Shown: positions 43,746 to 54,689 of the stretch, in pieces
Numbering within the stretch: position 1 is the stretch's first letter
Layout: the number at the start of each line of letters is the position of its first letter
Assembly (NCBI GenBank): GCA_963169105.1
Contig: OY720641.1
Span: forward strand, 5,161,258-5,225,257
Direction: 5' to 3'
Source: Ceriagrion tenellum
Lineage: Eukaryota; Arthropoda; Insecta; Odonata; Coenagrionidae
DNA: 64,000 nt
Position numbers and translations under genes: made by a program
The notes under the pieces: generated by a model
The model's input: the letters and a program-made list of their open reading frames with translations, nothing else
What the model was told of the DNA's origin: nothing
Database searches by the model: none

Positions 43746-44455
43746 ATGGACGGATGTAAAGTAAAGAATATCCTCCATCTGATTGAGCTTTTAGGCCTGT
43801 TACTCTTAAAACATATGTCGTCAACTTATTGCTATGGACTACACTCAATTATACCGTAGGTTTCACTGGGAATGCAGATTGTCATTAAGTAAAAGAAATA
43901 AACATTGTAAAATTGCAAAATGAATACGTTACCCCAGCAAGGTGACAGTTACTAGCCAGTTACAGGGTGGTAGTTATTTTAGCAAGCGATCACAATGAAA
44001 TTAACATTATTCAACTTTTTTCAAGAAAACATATCTGATTCATTATAATGATATTGTTATATATGAGAATCATAAAATGGTTTTAAATTGTATTGAATGA
44101 AATAAATTACAATTTATTTTGAAAATATCGGCGCGCGCATTGTACAAAACAAAGCGTGGTTGCCCGGTACTATTTCAACACTAACTGTCCGGACCGTGTA
44201 ACTCACCAATCCCAAAACAATACACAAACGGAATTACTCGTAAACCCTTTAAGATTAAGGCTGGAAGTATTCTGTGTTCCTGATGACCTGTACACGCGGA
44301 GACATTTCCGGTGCAGGAAATTGCTCGCAAAGCTGCCAGTAACAAATTCCGTCGTGTGCGCATTTGCAAATCATGCCCCCTGCTAAACTGTCATTCCATC
44401 GCTAGGTAATATTAAAAAAGGAGCATGTACCATTTTGCTGTGAGTGATTTACGTA
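43746..44455. other. Nothing recognised
   Basis: AT-rich; the frame 44156-44386 (+, 76 codons) has no motif. Confidence 0.4.
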
Positions 44456-44459
44456 TTGA

Positions 44460-45400
44460 TATAAAAAAGGAATGAAGCAGGGCAGTGTCCTGTCACCATG
44501 TCTGTTCAATGCTAATATGGAATGTATCGCAAGGGAGGTGAAAAAGAAGTTTAATGGAAATATAAATAGCATGTTTTTTGCAGATGATCTAATGATTTGG
44601 GGCGAGGATGGTAATGAAGTGTAGGACAAACTAGATGAATGGAATAGGCAAATGAAGCTTCATGGACTTAAAATAAGTAATGAAAAAAGTGTAGTGATGG
44701 TAGTCGGCAGAGATGAAAATACCCGAGTAAATATAACAATAGATGGTCTACCAGTGAAAGAAGTGGTTAATTTTTCATACCTAAGTACTGCAATAAGTAA
44801 AGATGGTGGGATAGAACATGAAATTTCAAATAGACTAAGTAAAGGAGATAGGTTTTATCAGAGCATTAAGCATCTAGTATGGGATAGGAAGATACCACAA
44901 CAGGCAAAAATGAACATGTTCAAGACGTACTATCTACCAGTAGGTTTATATGGAGCTGAGACTTGGACAGTGACGGAAAGACAGTGGAGTAGGGTAATAG
45001 CAGAAGAAATGAAGTTTTTGAGATCAATGCCGAGGAAAACCAAACTAGACAAGAGTGAGAAATACCAACATAATGGAGCAATTAAATGTAAAAAATATTA
45101 GACTAAAAATAGCAGGCAATGGGATTAGATGGTTAGGACATGTTAAAAGAATGGAATAAATGCCAAAAGTAATGCTAAGCACAATAATGGAGGAAGGTGT
45201 AAAAGACACAATGGAGGAGGAAGACCGAGGAGACGTTGGATTGACGAAGTGGACGTGGAGGAGGCAAGAGGGCGAACACAATTGGGATGAAGTTATCCGA
45301 CCAGAGCTATGGAGCGATAGAGAGGGCAATGGCGAGGCTTAGTGAACTCCTAGAACCACGTTGAGTAGAACAGGATATGGATATATATATGTATGTACTA
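44460..45400 (+). mobile_element. LINE-D, 3' half with RT active-site motif
   Basis: Begins in the RT palm (MKQGSVLSPCLFNANMEC), then the catalytic block MFFADDLMIWGEDGNE (44570-44620) followed by a stop. An open frame 44652-45101 (149 codons) has LKISNEKSVVMVVGRDEN, VVNFSYLSTAISKDGGIE, VGLYGAETWTVTERQ and EEMKFLRSMPRKTK. After frameshifts, RWLGHVKRME and RRGRPRRRWID-like sequence lead to a 3' end near 45380 (TATGGATATATATATGTATG). Frame integrity after the stop is good, so the insertion is moderately young. RTE-like group, distinct from A, B and C. Confidence 0.82.
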
Positions 45401-45539
45401 TTTTCCTATAATATCAGCACTAGTGCATGTGTGGATGATTTATGTAGATTTAGAAAGCTTAAATAAAGTAGTAGAAAAGTGCTGAGTGTTTCAAGTATTA
45501 AGTCTATTTATAATAATAGATTAGATATGTAGTATTAGA

Positions 45540-45770
45540 AGAACTAGATTGATTGGACACACCCTGAGACACAATGGGTTTGTGACGAACATAACTGAAG
45601 GTAAGATAGAGGGAAAAGTCCCCAGAGGAAGACCCAGGAATGAGTTTATGGACCAAATAAAGAAGGAAGTACATAGGAAGAGATACCTGGAAGTAAGGGA
45701 ACTAGCATTTGATAGGGTAAGGTGGAGGCCTGCAGTCCACCAATCTTAGGATTGAACGACCAATGGTGTC
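45540..45770 (+). mobile_element. RTE-A LINE, 5'-truncated 3' end (copy 4)
   Basis: RRTRLIGHTLRHNGFVTNIT, then EGKIEGKVPRGRPRNEFMDQ and HRKRYLEVRE. The 3' terminus CACCAATCTTAGGATTGAAC followed by GACCAATGGTG is on the plus strand. It is the shortest tail (about 230 bp) and its translation is uninterrupted. Confidence 0.85.
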
Positions 45771-47258
45771 TAGTGTTAAATATGCCAAAATCTGGATCCA
45801 TGGTTCGTTAAGGATGATATTTGTCACTGCCAAAGTTTTTTCCATCCAAGTAACACCTATGTGTCGCCAGAATGTCATCAATTGATCATATAATGTAAGG
45901 AGTCATATTTACCGGGTAATAAGTCTGGGAGATATTGATAGCATGCTTGCAAGTATATTTATCATTTCAGTTAATCAACCTATTTGGATAGCTTCCAATG
46001 GACCTCAATTAAAATTCCCTAGATACATGTTCAGGCCTCTATATATTAGAAATAGTTCTTTTATAGTAGAAATAATTCTCTTTATTTACCGCCGTTTTCG
46101 GAGATTGGGGTAATACAGTGTGGGCTTCCCTCGATCATTTCAAACAATATTTTTAAGGTTAAACTATCTCTCTTAAACTAATTTTCGCCAGGTTCCCGCC
46201 CTTCGAGCCATAGTAATTCCTCCTTTCAGTCCAATACTTCGTTTTGGAGTAATGGATATATCAATAATATGAAAAGTATTTATATTCTCTCTCAATTTAT
46301 CAAAGTAAAAACTAAAAGTGATACATCGAGTATCATTAGTGGTTAGGGCCGGGTCAGAAAAAAATTTGGCACCAAAGAAATTTCTGCTTCAAATGCTATG
46401 AAAGACTCAATGGCATTTTAACCTGAAATTATCATGTACCCCCTAATCTTTGACCTCTCTGGAATAGGTGGCCCGACGAGTGTAGCTCTAGAAGCAATTG
46501 GAACGGACCATCCCTTCCACCGCATCAAGGCTGCAACCAAAAGGAAGGGTTTATGTCATTAAAAATCGAAATAATGACGTAGATCTTGGGAGGGGGAGGT
46601 TTGACGCATTTTTCATCGTTCGCAGTACCCTTGCTTCTGATGAAACCAGCCCTCTATTATGCATACCTTGGCCTTGGTTTTGTCTTTCCGCTTCCCTTTC
46701 CGCCGCGAGATCTCGCCACCGATCTTGTTGAGAACCGGTGTATTTTCGTCTTTTCGCGCGACTATCGCTTCATCTGGGAACCCGTCCCTCGGTTCAACTG
46801 AGTGCGCCTTCATTCCAACGTATCCGGCCCCCGTTCCGCGAGCGACGGCGGACAAGAGGAAAAGGAGGAAGAAATTAATGTCCCTCCTTATCGAGCGTCG
46901 ACGGCCGAGATTAAAAACATTGGGACAAATCCCAGTGGGGAGCAAGGAATGAGTCTGATGGCGCCGGAGAAACCTCCTAGTTTTGGCCCGTTCTGGCTAG
47001 CGAGGCGCGACCGGAAAAATGTCTTTGAAGACCGTCGTCATGGAGAGTGTTCTATTTGCGGTCTCCGCAAGAGGTCACCAAGGCAACAAAGAAATGAACC
47101 CACATTTCACCGGTATCGCACTCATCTAACCTTGATTTGCGAGTTATTTCAAGAGAGTAGTTTATTCTTATTTTAATTTTCCCCCCTCACCCTCATATCA
47201 GACCGGATTTGTATCAAACCCCGATCGAATATCTCCATCAAGATCAACTCAAAAGAAA
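45771..47258. other. No gene called; GC- and CpG-richer block 46480-47150
   Basis: The block has long overlapping open frames on both strands (for example 46802-47176 +, 124 codons; 46613-46945 -, 110 codons), but none has a recognisable domain. Open frames on both strands are expected from GC-rich composition. A pyrimidine-rich TTTTTCATCGTTCGCAG at about 46612-46628 resembles a splice acceptor. It could be a promoter-proximal region or exon; undecided. Confidence 0.35.
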
Positions 47259-47260
47259 CT

Positions 47261-47700
47261 CGGCTCTACAACTACATCTGCAAGTCACTTATCCACAAAA
47301 GGTAACGATTTACAAGCACATTTAAATTCATGAATAATTCAGATTATTATTGAAAGCAGTAGAAGTTTAAAAATGATGTTCTCTACAACTCTACGCCTCT
47401 GGCTCTTCAACTACGTTGTCACATATTTTTTTTCAAAAAGGTAACAATTGACGAGCACATTTAAATTAATGAATAATCCAGATTGTTAATCAAAGCAGTA
47501 GAAGTTCAGTATTAATTTTCTCTACTATTCCACAACAGCTCAACTCTACACCTCTTGCTATTCAACTACATCTGCATATTACTCTACAAATCTGGCTCTA
47601 CAACTACATCTGCATATCACCTATTCTAAAATATAATAATTGACAAGTAAATTTAAATTAATGTATAATCCAAATAGTTAATGAAAACAGTAGAAGTTTG
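47261..47700. repeat. Three-unit tandem repeat (about 139 and 195 bp spacing)
   Basis: GGTAACRATT-AC-AGCACATTTAAATT, AATAAT-CAGAT and AAGCAGTAGAAGTT recur at 47301, 47440 and about 47635. They are separated by ACAACTACATCTGCA-type blocks that are themselves duplicated before the third unit. An irregular satellite-like array, no coding. Confidence 0.75.
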
Positions 47701-48059
47701 GACTCCTTCGCATGGTTGTCATCCAGTTGACCACCGACGGTGAATCTCAAAAACTTTACACTTTTTCGTGATTTTAACGTTCCCCTTTGATGGTAGGAAA
47801 GAAAATCATGCGATGCGCATGAATCGAAGTTTCTTTTTCGTTCACTGATAATTTGGCTCGGCCTTTAATTTGAATATCTATTACCTGGTAAGCCGCCGCT
47901 TGCGAGTTCTGGCCATGCGTGTAAGATAAAGTTGGATATATATAATGTTGGTTAAATACAATGTTTTTGGAGATGAAAAGTGTATAACAGTTTTTGAGTG
48001 GAGCTTCATTGTGGTCACTTATTCATCTACATCTCAGTGACTGAGGTAATCGAAGTGGG

Positions 48060-48310
48060 TATTCTAGCTCATCAAAGAAACATTCACGCCCAACGTACGA
48101 AACTGTTTCATCCAGAGTCAGGCTCTCCCAGTATCCCTCCGTCTCGCCCTCTCTTGATCATTCGGTGAGACTCAGAAGGGCGCGAGAACTAAGCGAGTGT
48201 CTCTCAGCGCGCAAGAATCGCATTGCTTCAGATGTAAGTGCGCGGCGCGCGGTGGATAAGTGTCTGCGCATGCATCATCCGGCCATTTGGAGTCTACCAG
48301 CAGCAAGACA
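48060..48310. promoter_or_regulatory. CpG-rich patch, possible promoter or 5' exon
   Basis: An abrupt CpG-rich island-like stretch (GCGCGAGAAC, CAGCGCGCAAG, GTGCGCGGCGCGCGG) occurs in AT-rich surroundings, with a donor-like AG/ATGTAAGTG near 48231. No TATA box is obvious. The sense of transcription is unknown. It could equally be a GC-rich repeat. Confidence 0.25.
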
Positions 48311-48484
48311 CCCAAACCTGCAAAAAACTTCAATGTAACGCACTACGCCGAAATATAGGCCTAATTTCTTCTTCCCTTGCTTTTTCAATAACATAAAATG
48401 CTTGATAGAGTTGAAAAATATAATAAATGGTTCACTGAAATTATTTTTGCTACTCTGAGGCTCCCAGATTACCCTTCACCTTCG

Positions 48485-49210
48485 CCACTGCTACATCTAC
48501 ATACTACCCCGCGAGCCGCCGTATGGGCGTGTGGCATGGGGTGGTAGGTCACCAGCCGTGTAAAAGTGTAAAATTTTTGGAGATGAAATGGTGACATGTT
48601 CTATGGGAGTGCATTTAGTGGAGCTCCGTTTTTATTGTTGTCGCTTATTGTGCGCGGAACGGTGGAACGCGGAACGGAACGGAAAACGGTGCGCGCTAAT
48701 TGTGCGCTTGTGTCAGACCTAGATATGCAGTGAGGAGTCATGATAATATTCTCCCTTTCGCTCTGAAAAATATCAGTTCTGAATTTCTCAAGCAACTTAA
48801 GCCTAGCGTGCATCTTCCGAGTCTCTAGGGGCTCCCATCTTAATCCCTCTAAAAGTTGTGAGACATAATATGTACTCTCGTAGCAGTTTTTAACGAAACG
48901 TGCGGCTTTGGTTTGTATTTTATTAATTTTTTTTACATTTTTATGACCAGGGTCCCAAATGCTCGCAGCGTATTTGAGGTGTGGCCGAACCAGAGCTAAG
49001 TGGCATCTTTTTTTTACTTTTTAATCCGAGGACCTTCCTATTATACGCTTAACAAAATCTAGTTTCTTTAATGCTGTGCCGCATATGTTTTATATGTGTA
49101 ATCTTCACGATATATCAGAAGTTAAGGTAATTCCAAGATATTTTACTGTATCTGAAGATTTTATGTTTACTCCACCCACAGTATAGGTATGACAATCGAA
49201 GCCAGTTTTC
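48485..49210 (-). mobile_element. LINE-F (CR1-like) 3' half, uninterrupted copy
   Basis: On the minus strand the order is SDTVKYLGITLTSDIS (about 49165-49115), HICGTALKKLDFVKRI (49085-49040), RPHLKYAASIWDPGHKN (about 48990-48945), ARFVKNCYESTYYVSQLLE (about 48900-48845), then NIIMTPHCISRSDTSA (48750-48700). The 3' end is TACCCCGCGAGCCGCCGTAT in plus orientation at 48507-48527. A local expansion of GGAACGG units lies at 48655-48690. This copy shows what the two insertion-split copies (4137 and 21030) looked like before insertion. Frameshifts and stops present. Confidence 0.8.
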
Positions 49211-49214
49211 TAGG

Positions 49215-49275
49215 TGTAGCACAGAGGACTAAGACCTTTAGACCTCGTATACCCCGAAAGGGAACGGCTTGATGA
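49215..49275 (+). mobile_element. LINE-B 3'-tail remnant
   Basis: ACCCCGAAAGGGAACGGCTTG followed by ATGAGTATGTAAGTAG is the last ~60 bp of the LINE-B 3' end, with no coding part left. Confidence 0.6.
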
Positions 49276-50595
49276 GTATGTAAGTAGTCTCAGAAGCTCC
49301 TTTCACGCATGGAATACAGCGTCTGCATTTCTAAACATTCTGTTTTGTGGTTTACGTCTCATCATCTTCAGTAGTTCGTGGCCCGTTTTGCTACATGCAC
49401 GATTGCCTTTGAGGAGCTTTTTGCGTTTGGAAGTTTGCCGTCGAAGTTCATCCATTCCATCGCTTGTGAAAGAGCATTGAACAAACTTCCTTCTCAAGTT
49501 TCCAACGCTCTTCGAAGTCGGTTTTCCTCAATGGTGATTCTTTCCACCCCGTTTGATCCTTAACATTCTTCTGCCAAACTACGGTAAGATTCCTCCCAAT
49601 CTTCTCTTCCGCGATGCAGTCATGGCCCATGCGTAACTTATAAGGGGAGGCCACGTATTTTTGATTAAATGTTTTGATTCTAGGACGATCTGTTCATCCT
49701 AGTAGAAAAATGGTTATTAGTCTTTCTAATTGGGATATTTCCCTCCACCTGACACTTTAGTCTCGCGGTTATCCATGGCTATAATTTCCTTTTATTTGTA
49801 AGAATGAGAAAATATGCCCAAATATCCTTGTTCAACATGTATGCCAAACGTCATGAAAGAGCGGAATCATTTTAAAATACATTTTGGCTTAAAATAACTT
49901 TTTGTCTGTTTTTCCAATCGACAGGTAGCCTATAAGCTAGTTAAAAATTCAGTTACACTTATCTCACAGTAATCGTTGCATATGCGTTTACTTTCCGGTT
50001 CTGCAATGCTTAACTCGATACAATTTATGAATTATAAAATTTATTCCGTAAACTACTGCAATAACTTCCTTGATACGACCCGATTGAGGGGATCGGAATC
50101 GAGAAGATCATTGGTATAAGTTTGGTCATTGAGTAGCTTCGTTAAGGAACCGATTTTGTGCCAATAGAAAATTTTGGTAAGTGAAAAAGCCAAATGTTTA
50201 ATAAATATGAAAATCTGTGGGAACTTTTGGACAAACTATTTCATCTCACGGTTTCTAGAGTATGGTATTAAGTAATGAAATAAGGACTTCATTGAGGAAT
50301 ATATATATATATAAGAGAGATATTATTATAGAGAGATATTATTGAAAGTACAACAGCGCAGTTTGCCACGACGCATGGAAAATGTTTTCTCCATTCATGC
50401 GATTTAATTATTGACTCAGATGACGACAAGTGTTACAATCCGATTCCATATCGGTCTCCAGATATCGATAAATTTAACACCTATGATTGCGTACTTTGTT
50501 AAATCTTTTGCCGAAGTTTACCTCAAGATGCATCACAGCAACAGAACCGTAGGTAGGGAATGGATGATTCCGAATAAACTAAAATTTTCCATAGT
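49276..50595. other. Nothing convincing
   Basis: Two overlapping minus-strand frames (49448-49654, 49303-49497) are basic (SKRKKLLKGNRACSKTGH) but unrecognised; they may be a decayed element. The rest is AT-rich. Confidence 0.35.
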
Positions 50596-50599
50596 CGCA

Positions 50600-50885
50600 T
50601 AATGAAATAATGCCATTGAGAAGGAAGTTCCTTACTTATAATACGCTATCATTACATGGGATCCTCATGAGAGAGGATTATAAATCGAGTTGTCATGCGT
50701 GCAGCAAAAATTGGCGAGAGACTTAAAAGGACATTATGGCAATGTCATTAGTGTTTAAAATCTTCCTTCAACTATTTTTAGCTTAATATATGGAATTGCT
50801 TTCAGATCTTCGGTTAAAATCAGACTCAGTCTTTTATTTAAGTTCCAGACCATTAGATTATTGCCTCTTGATATCAATTAAATGA
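50600..50885 (+). mobile_element. Decayed LINE-F-like fragment
   Basis: Collinear reading pieces VPYL-YAIITWDPHERGL, ELSCVQQKLARDLKGHYGN and FRSSVKIRLSLLFKFQT correspond to RPHLEYAASIWDPYEEG..., ELERVQR-SARFVKGRYYN and ERRLKFRLNLLSKFET of the copy at 31608. Very divergent, several stops. Confidence 0.6.
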
Positions 50886-50904
50886 AATCATTCTACCGGT
50901 CTTG

Positions 50905-52450
50905 CTGAATCTCAGAGAATCTTCACTCGGTTTTATACCCTTTCCGGGGCCTGTCCTTCCCTCCATCACACTCTTCAGCAGCAACCCATCGCCCCTTTAT
51001 TATATCCTCCAACCACGTACTCTGCCGATCTGGAATTTCATTCACAAGTTTCCTTTCTTCGTCCACCATCTCAAGCACTTCCTCGTTAGTCCTCCTCTCC
51101 GTCCACATCACTTCCTCCATCCTTCTCCACACCCACATCTCAAATGCCTGAAGCCTATTCTCGTCCTCCTTTGTAGGGGTCCACATTTCTGCCCCATACA
51201 ACGCTACCCTTCATATCAAGCTCTTCACCAGCCTCTTCTTCACATCCTTACCCAAATTCCCAGTCATAAGCTCCCTTCTACTACTAATTGTCTCCTTAGA
51301 TAGTGCTATTCTCTTCCGATTGAGTTTTCCACTATGTCCGTTTTTTTCTGGCACCCTACCTAAGTAATTAAAATGCTCTACTTGCTCGAGTTAATGTCCT
51401 CCAACTTGAATCACCAGCCCCGCTTTCTTTGTCCTAGAGAATCTCATTACTTTTTTTTCTCATAGCTTATCCTTATCCCAAATAATCCGCACTGCATTTC
51501 TAAAGCATCCATCAAAGCTTTCAGTCCCTTCAAAGATCCACTAACCAACGCCTGATCGTCCGCGAATCTAACAGAATTTATCAGATTATCCTACTTTGAT
51601 TCCCAACTCAAGTTCCACCCATGCCTGTCTCACCATTTCCTCAGAATAAATGTTGAAAAGACAACGGGCTCCCTTGCCTTACCCCACGACCTATAGTTGC
51701 CCACTCTGATTCACCGTCAGCCACCCTCACCTGCGCCCTTTGCGTCATATATAACTTTCGGATTATTCTCCTGTCTCGCTGATCTATTCCTATTTTCCTG
51801 AAGATCTCCGTCAGTTTATTCCAATTTATCCTATCAAAAGCATTTTCAAAATCAATAAACATGCGAAAACGTCCTGGTTATACTCCATGTTTCTTTCTAT
51901 AAGTGTCCTCATCACTGCTTTTGTATCCCGAGTTGACCTTCCCTTCCGGAACCCAAACTGGTCATCGCCTAAGTAGTTTTTGGCCTTTCTCTCCAACCTT
52001 CTATTGATTATTCGATGTAAAACTTTGGCTGCGTGTGAAATCAAACTAATTGTTTTGCAGTCCTCACATTCTGATGCATTTTTCTTTTTCGGGATAGGAA
52101 TCAATGCTGTTGTCACGAAGTCATCTGGCCACACTCCTCCCTTGTAGTACCTACGTATATGTTCGAAAATAACTTGGCTACCATTCTTTCCTAAATTTTT
52201 TAGCAGCTCCAAAGGTATGCTACCTACTTTTACAGTTTTTCTCGCCTTCATTTCTTTCAACGCTTTCTCTATTTCACTGTCGATTATTATTGACCCGAGG
52301 TTATCTTCAACCAGTGTTCCCTCATCTTCTGTATCTAAATTAGCTGGTCTACTATCGCTGTCACAGGTATAACTCCTCCACGTATTCTTTCACCGATCCT
52401 ACGATCTTGAATATCTTCCTGCTTGCTTAATATCTTACCTCTTCTATCTA
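50905..52450 (-). mobile_element. RTE-C LINE, long relic with reverse transcriptase
   Basis: From high to low: KVGSIPLELLKNLGKNGSQV, GGVWPDDFVTTALIPIPKKK, ISLISHAAKVLHRIINRRLE, GDDQFGFRKGRSTRDTKAVM (52260-51870). A frameshift follows, then FIDFENAFDRINWNKLTEIF, KLYMTQRAQVRVADGESEW and GRGVRQGSPLS (51862-51641). The palm with the Asp pair is lost to frameshifts (51640-51460). RLQAFEMWVWRRMEEVMWTE and NEEVLEMVDEERKLVNEI (51201-50960) and the 3' end with the complement of GGGTATAAAACCGAGTGAAG (50945-50923) follow. These are the RT and C-terminal domains of an RTE-clade LINE. The 5' endonuclease is missing or unreadable. Confidence 0.85.
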
Positions 52451-52757
52451 TCATCAATATATATAATGAGCTTTGTACCGTAGATGTACCAAGAACGTAG
52501 AGAACTGCCACGCGACCAAGGTGCTAGTGGCACCGAAATATCAAGAAACTCTCTGTGTGTTCATTTTTTTCTGTTTCTATGTGTTTTTCTTTAAAGAAAA
52601 GGAAATAAATTTAGAAATATAAGCTAGCAACAAGGCGTTGAGGTTGGGGAGGGATAGATAGGTATATCAGTGGACACTCACAGAGAGGCGATCCATGGCG
52701 ACACCGGTGTCCACTGCTCTCGGAAGCTTTCGGGTGAGAACCCTTCCTCAGCGGGAG

Positions 52758-52784
52758 AAAATCACAACTGTCAGTTGTGATTTT
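52758..52784. repeat. 27-bp near-perfect palindrome
   Basis: AAAATCACAACTG and CAGTTGTGATTTT are exact complements separated by one T. Immediately downstream, AAACCTGTCAGAGCATTGAT and TCACCTTAGAAGAAG resemble the tail of the RTE-E element at 63570-63680, so the palindrome may sit at a LINE 3' end. Confidence 0.75.
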
Positions 52785-52946
52785 CAATTGAAACCTGTCA
52801 GAGCATTGATTCACCTTAGAAGAAGATCAGGTTATTAATAAAGCGTGAACAGCCGTTATTCATAAAGAATGCATGTGGTAGATAACTCACCTCATGCCTC
52901 GAACCCATTAGGTGGCTTTCAGGTTAATATGTAGATGAAATTATTC

Positions 52947-53107
52947 GTGTAAATTATTCTATTATAAAATATTATATATAATATATATATAATTATATAA
53001 ATATATATTAATTAATATATATATAAATTTATATAATATTAAATATAATTAATATATATATAAAATTATACAATATATATAAAATTATAAAATAGAATAA
53101 TTTACAC
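52947..53107. repeat. AT-rich cruciform-type repeat with 17-bp inverted ends
   Basis: GTGTAAATTATTCTATT at 52947-52963 is the exact reverse complement of 53091-53107. The 127 bp between are almost pure A/T with repeated ATTAATATATATA motifs. The whole may be a tiny MITE or an AT palindrome; instability is expected. Confidence 0.75.
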
Positions 53108-53195
53108 CAATATTGTGGGTACTATGTGGGTACCCACTAATTTTGAGGGTACTATGTATGTACTAATATTGCGGGTACTATGAGCTACTATTTTA
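53108..53195. repeat. Short tandem repeat, about three units
   Basis: Units of roughly 26-30 bp with core GGGTACTATGTRKGTACYACT and a leading AATATTGYG / AATTTTGAG. Minor local duplication next to the AT palindrome. Confidence 0.7.
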
Positions 53196-53228
53196 CACTG
53201 CACATTTCAAGAGGATTGAGGTGTTAGT

Positions 53229-53527
53229 TTGAATTGGATATTTCAGGAAGTAACCGACGGCTGAGGTCATTTGCGCCATGGTGGACAGGTAAGGGAGGAA
53301 GGGTGGATAGAAACCCAGCGTCGGCATTAGCCTGCTCTTAACGAAAGGCGTCAAGGGGACCACGGTTTAACGTCTCATCCAACAGACGGAGTACTGCACT
53401 TGAAGTGTCCTCATTAAGACATTTAAGTAGGGATCGGGATTCGGATCGGATTTCCTCTGCAGGGATTTGAACCCTGGCCGCCCGTATGGTTAGCTAGTAC
53501 CCTAACCACTACACTAACACGATCCCT
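53229..53527 (-). mobile_element. tRNA-derived SINE (copy 3) with target duplication
   Basis: TTGAGGTGTTAGT (53216-53228) and TTGAGGTATTAGT (53528-53540) flank it. On the minus strand it has the SINE head (GGGATCGTGTTAGTGTAGTG, GGGTTCAAATCCCTGC) and body (CCGTGGTCCCCTTGACGCC, AGGCTAATGCCGACGCTGGG), as in copies 1 and 2. The tail is shorter. It lies about 160 bp upstream of the exon at 53690, on the opposite strand, presumably in an intron. Confidence 0.9.
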
Positions 53528-53689
53528 TTGAGGTATTAGTAATACATAATAACTTACCTTGACAAAGTTATGATACTACTAATTGTAACTATTAATTAGT
53601 AATGCTCAGGTGGTATTTAAGAATCTGACTGTTTTTATTGCAATTGCATAGATATTAGTCAATTGAAGATCCTTTTTTTTCTTTCGCAG

Positions 53690-53966
53690 TGCCACCGCAG
53701 TTGCAGTGGCGGCGAGTGGACTCTGCGGAGCGGGAATTGAGGATGCGGATGCCGTCTCCCACGCCGCCGCACCACAGGGAACGCCCCGCACCCGTCTGGG
53801 CCTCGGGCAAGAGGGTGCAGAAGGGCGTGACGGAGATGCTGGCGCGGGAGATGCTGCGCCTCAGCGTGGGCACGGCGGTGCCGCAGGACGCCCTCATCCT
53901 AGGGCGCCCGTCCAGTGGACGACTCGGCAGGAGCATGGAATCTCTGCCACTCGTCTCCGAGAAATG
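53690..53966 (+). CDS. Predicted internal coding exon of an unidentified host gene
   Basis: The segment is bounded by a textbook acceptor (pyrimidine tract CCTTTTTTTTCTTTCGCAG, ending at 53689) and donor (GAAATG/GTGAGT, GT at 53967-53968). Between them one frame (from 53692) is open for 91 codons and the sequence turns sharply GC- and CpG-rich, unlike its surroundings. The exon starts with two bases of a split codon and ends with TG of another (277 bp). The peptide is Arg/Pro-rich at first (ELRMRMPSPTPPHHRERPAP), then more regular (GKRVQKGVTEMLAREMLRLS, followed by a Leu/Gly/Arg/Ser stretch). No domain, transmembrane segment or signal is recognised and I cannot name the gene. A SINE lies upstream and a MITE downstream, as in introns. 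A second open frame in the same segment is explained by composition. Confidence 0.65.
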
Positions 53967-53994
53967 GTGAGTTGCTACAGATTACTAATACCAG

Positions 53995-54220
53995 CGGAGA
54001 TATCAAGCAGAGAGGTGGGATAGGGTGTCCCAGATAATACCTCGGGAGTCCCTAAGGAGCCATTCCATATCAAGCGATCTAGCTAAAAAAAACACACAAC
54101 AGACCACCACGAATTTTGATAGAATTTTGTGTGCTCAGCTTCACATCTCCAACAAAAATTTGTAAATTTTCTGGTCCACTGGTGGGATAACTTTGCAGAT
54201 TTACTCATTTGTTTGTCCTC
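53995..54220. other. Presumed intron sequence
   Basis: Downstream of the exon donor; nothing recognised before MITE-1 copy 2. Confidence 0.4.
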
Positions 54221-54222
54221 AT

Positions 54223-54688
54223 CCCTTCTAAAAATTCCTTAGAAGCTGTCCTGTAGAACGTAAGGAATTCTACAGAAATTGACTCTTTTTCTTCAGAACT
54301 AGTTCCTTTTCTAAGGATCTGTACGGAACATGAGAGCCTGACTCTACAGAACAAATGTTCTGCAGAGTCATTTTCTGCAGAGCAAAATAACTCCTTACAA
54401 TCTGTTCTGTAGAACTTCAGCAACTCTACGAAAATATGTGAGGTTTCTGTTGACCCAGTTCCTTTTCTAAGGACCTACATTGGAGAGTCTTAGGGAATTC
54501 CACAGAATGTCCTAAGGAATTCTGCAGAACGTCCTAAGGAATACTGTAGAACATCCTAAGGTATTCTGCAGAACGTCGTAGGAAATTCCATAAAATGGCG
54601 TTTCAATACTTTAAGGAATATATACAGAACTTTTTAAGAAATTATGTAAAAGTATTTTTAAGGAATTTATACAGATGTTTTAGCAGGG
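54223..54688. mobile_element. MITE-1 copy 2, AT-flanked
   Basis: Collinear with 29809-30199: the first ~200 bp are nearly identical (CTGTAGAACGTAAGGAATTC, CTTCAGAACTAGTTCC), then the internal 22-bp array is longer here (about five units of GGAATTCTGCAGAACGTCCTA against about three). The right end TTTTAGCAGGG matches; the left end is mutated (CCCTTCTAAAAATTCC). AT flanks both sides (54221-54222, 54689-54690). Confidence 0.85.
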
Positions 54689-54689
54689 A

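Noticed and set aside
46613..46945. 110-codon minus frame in the GC-richer block
   Set aside because: Open frames on both strands reflect composition; no domain and no convincing splice pair.
53706..54023. Ala/Gly-rich frame overlapping the exon
   Set aside because: Composition artefact of GC-rich sequence; it runs through the donor site, while the other frame fits the splice boundaries.
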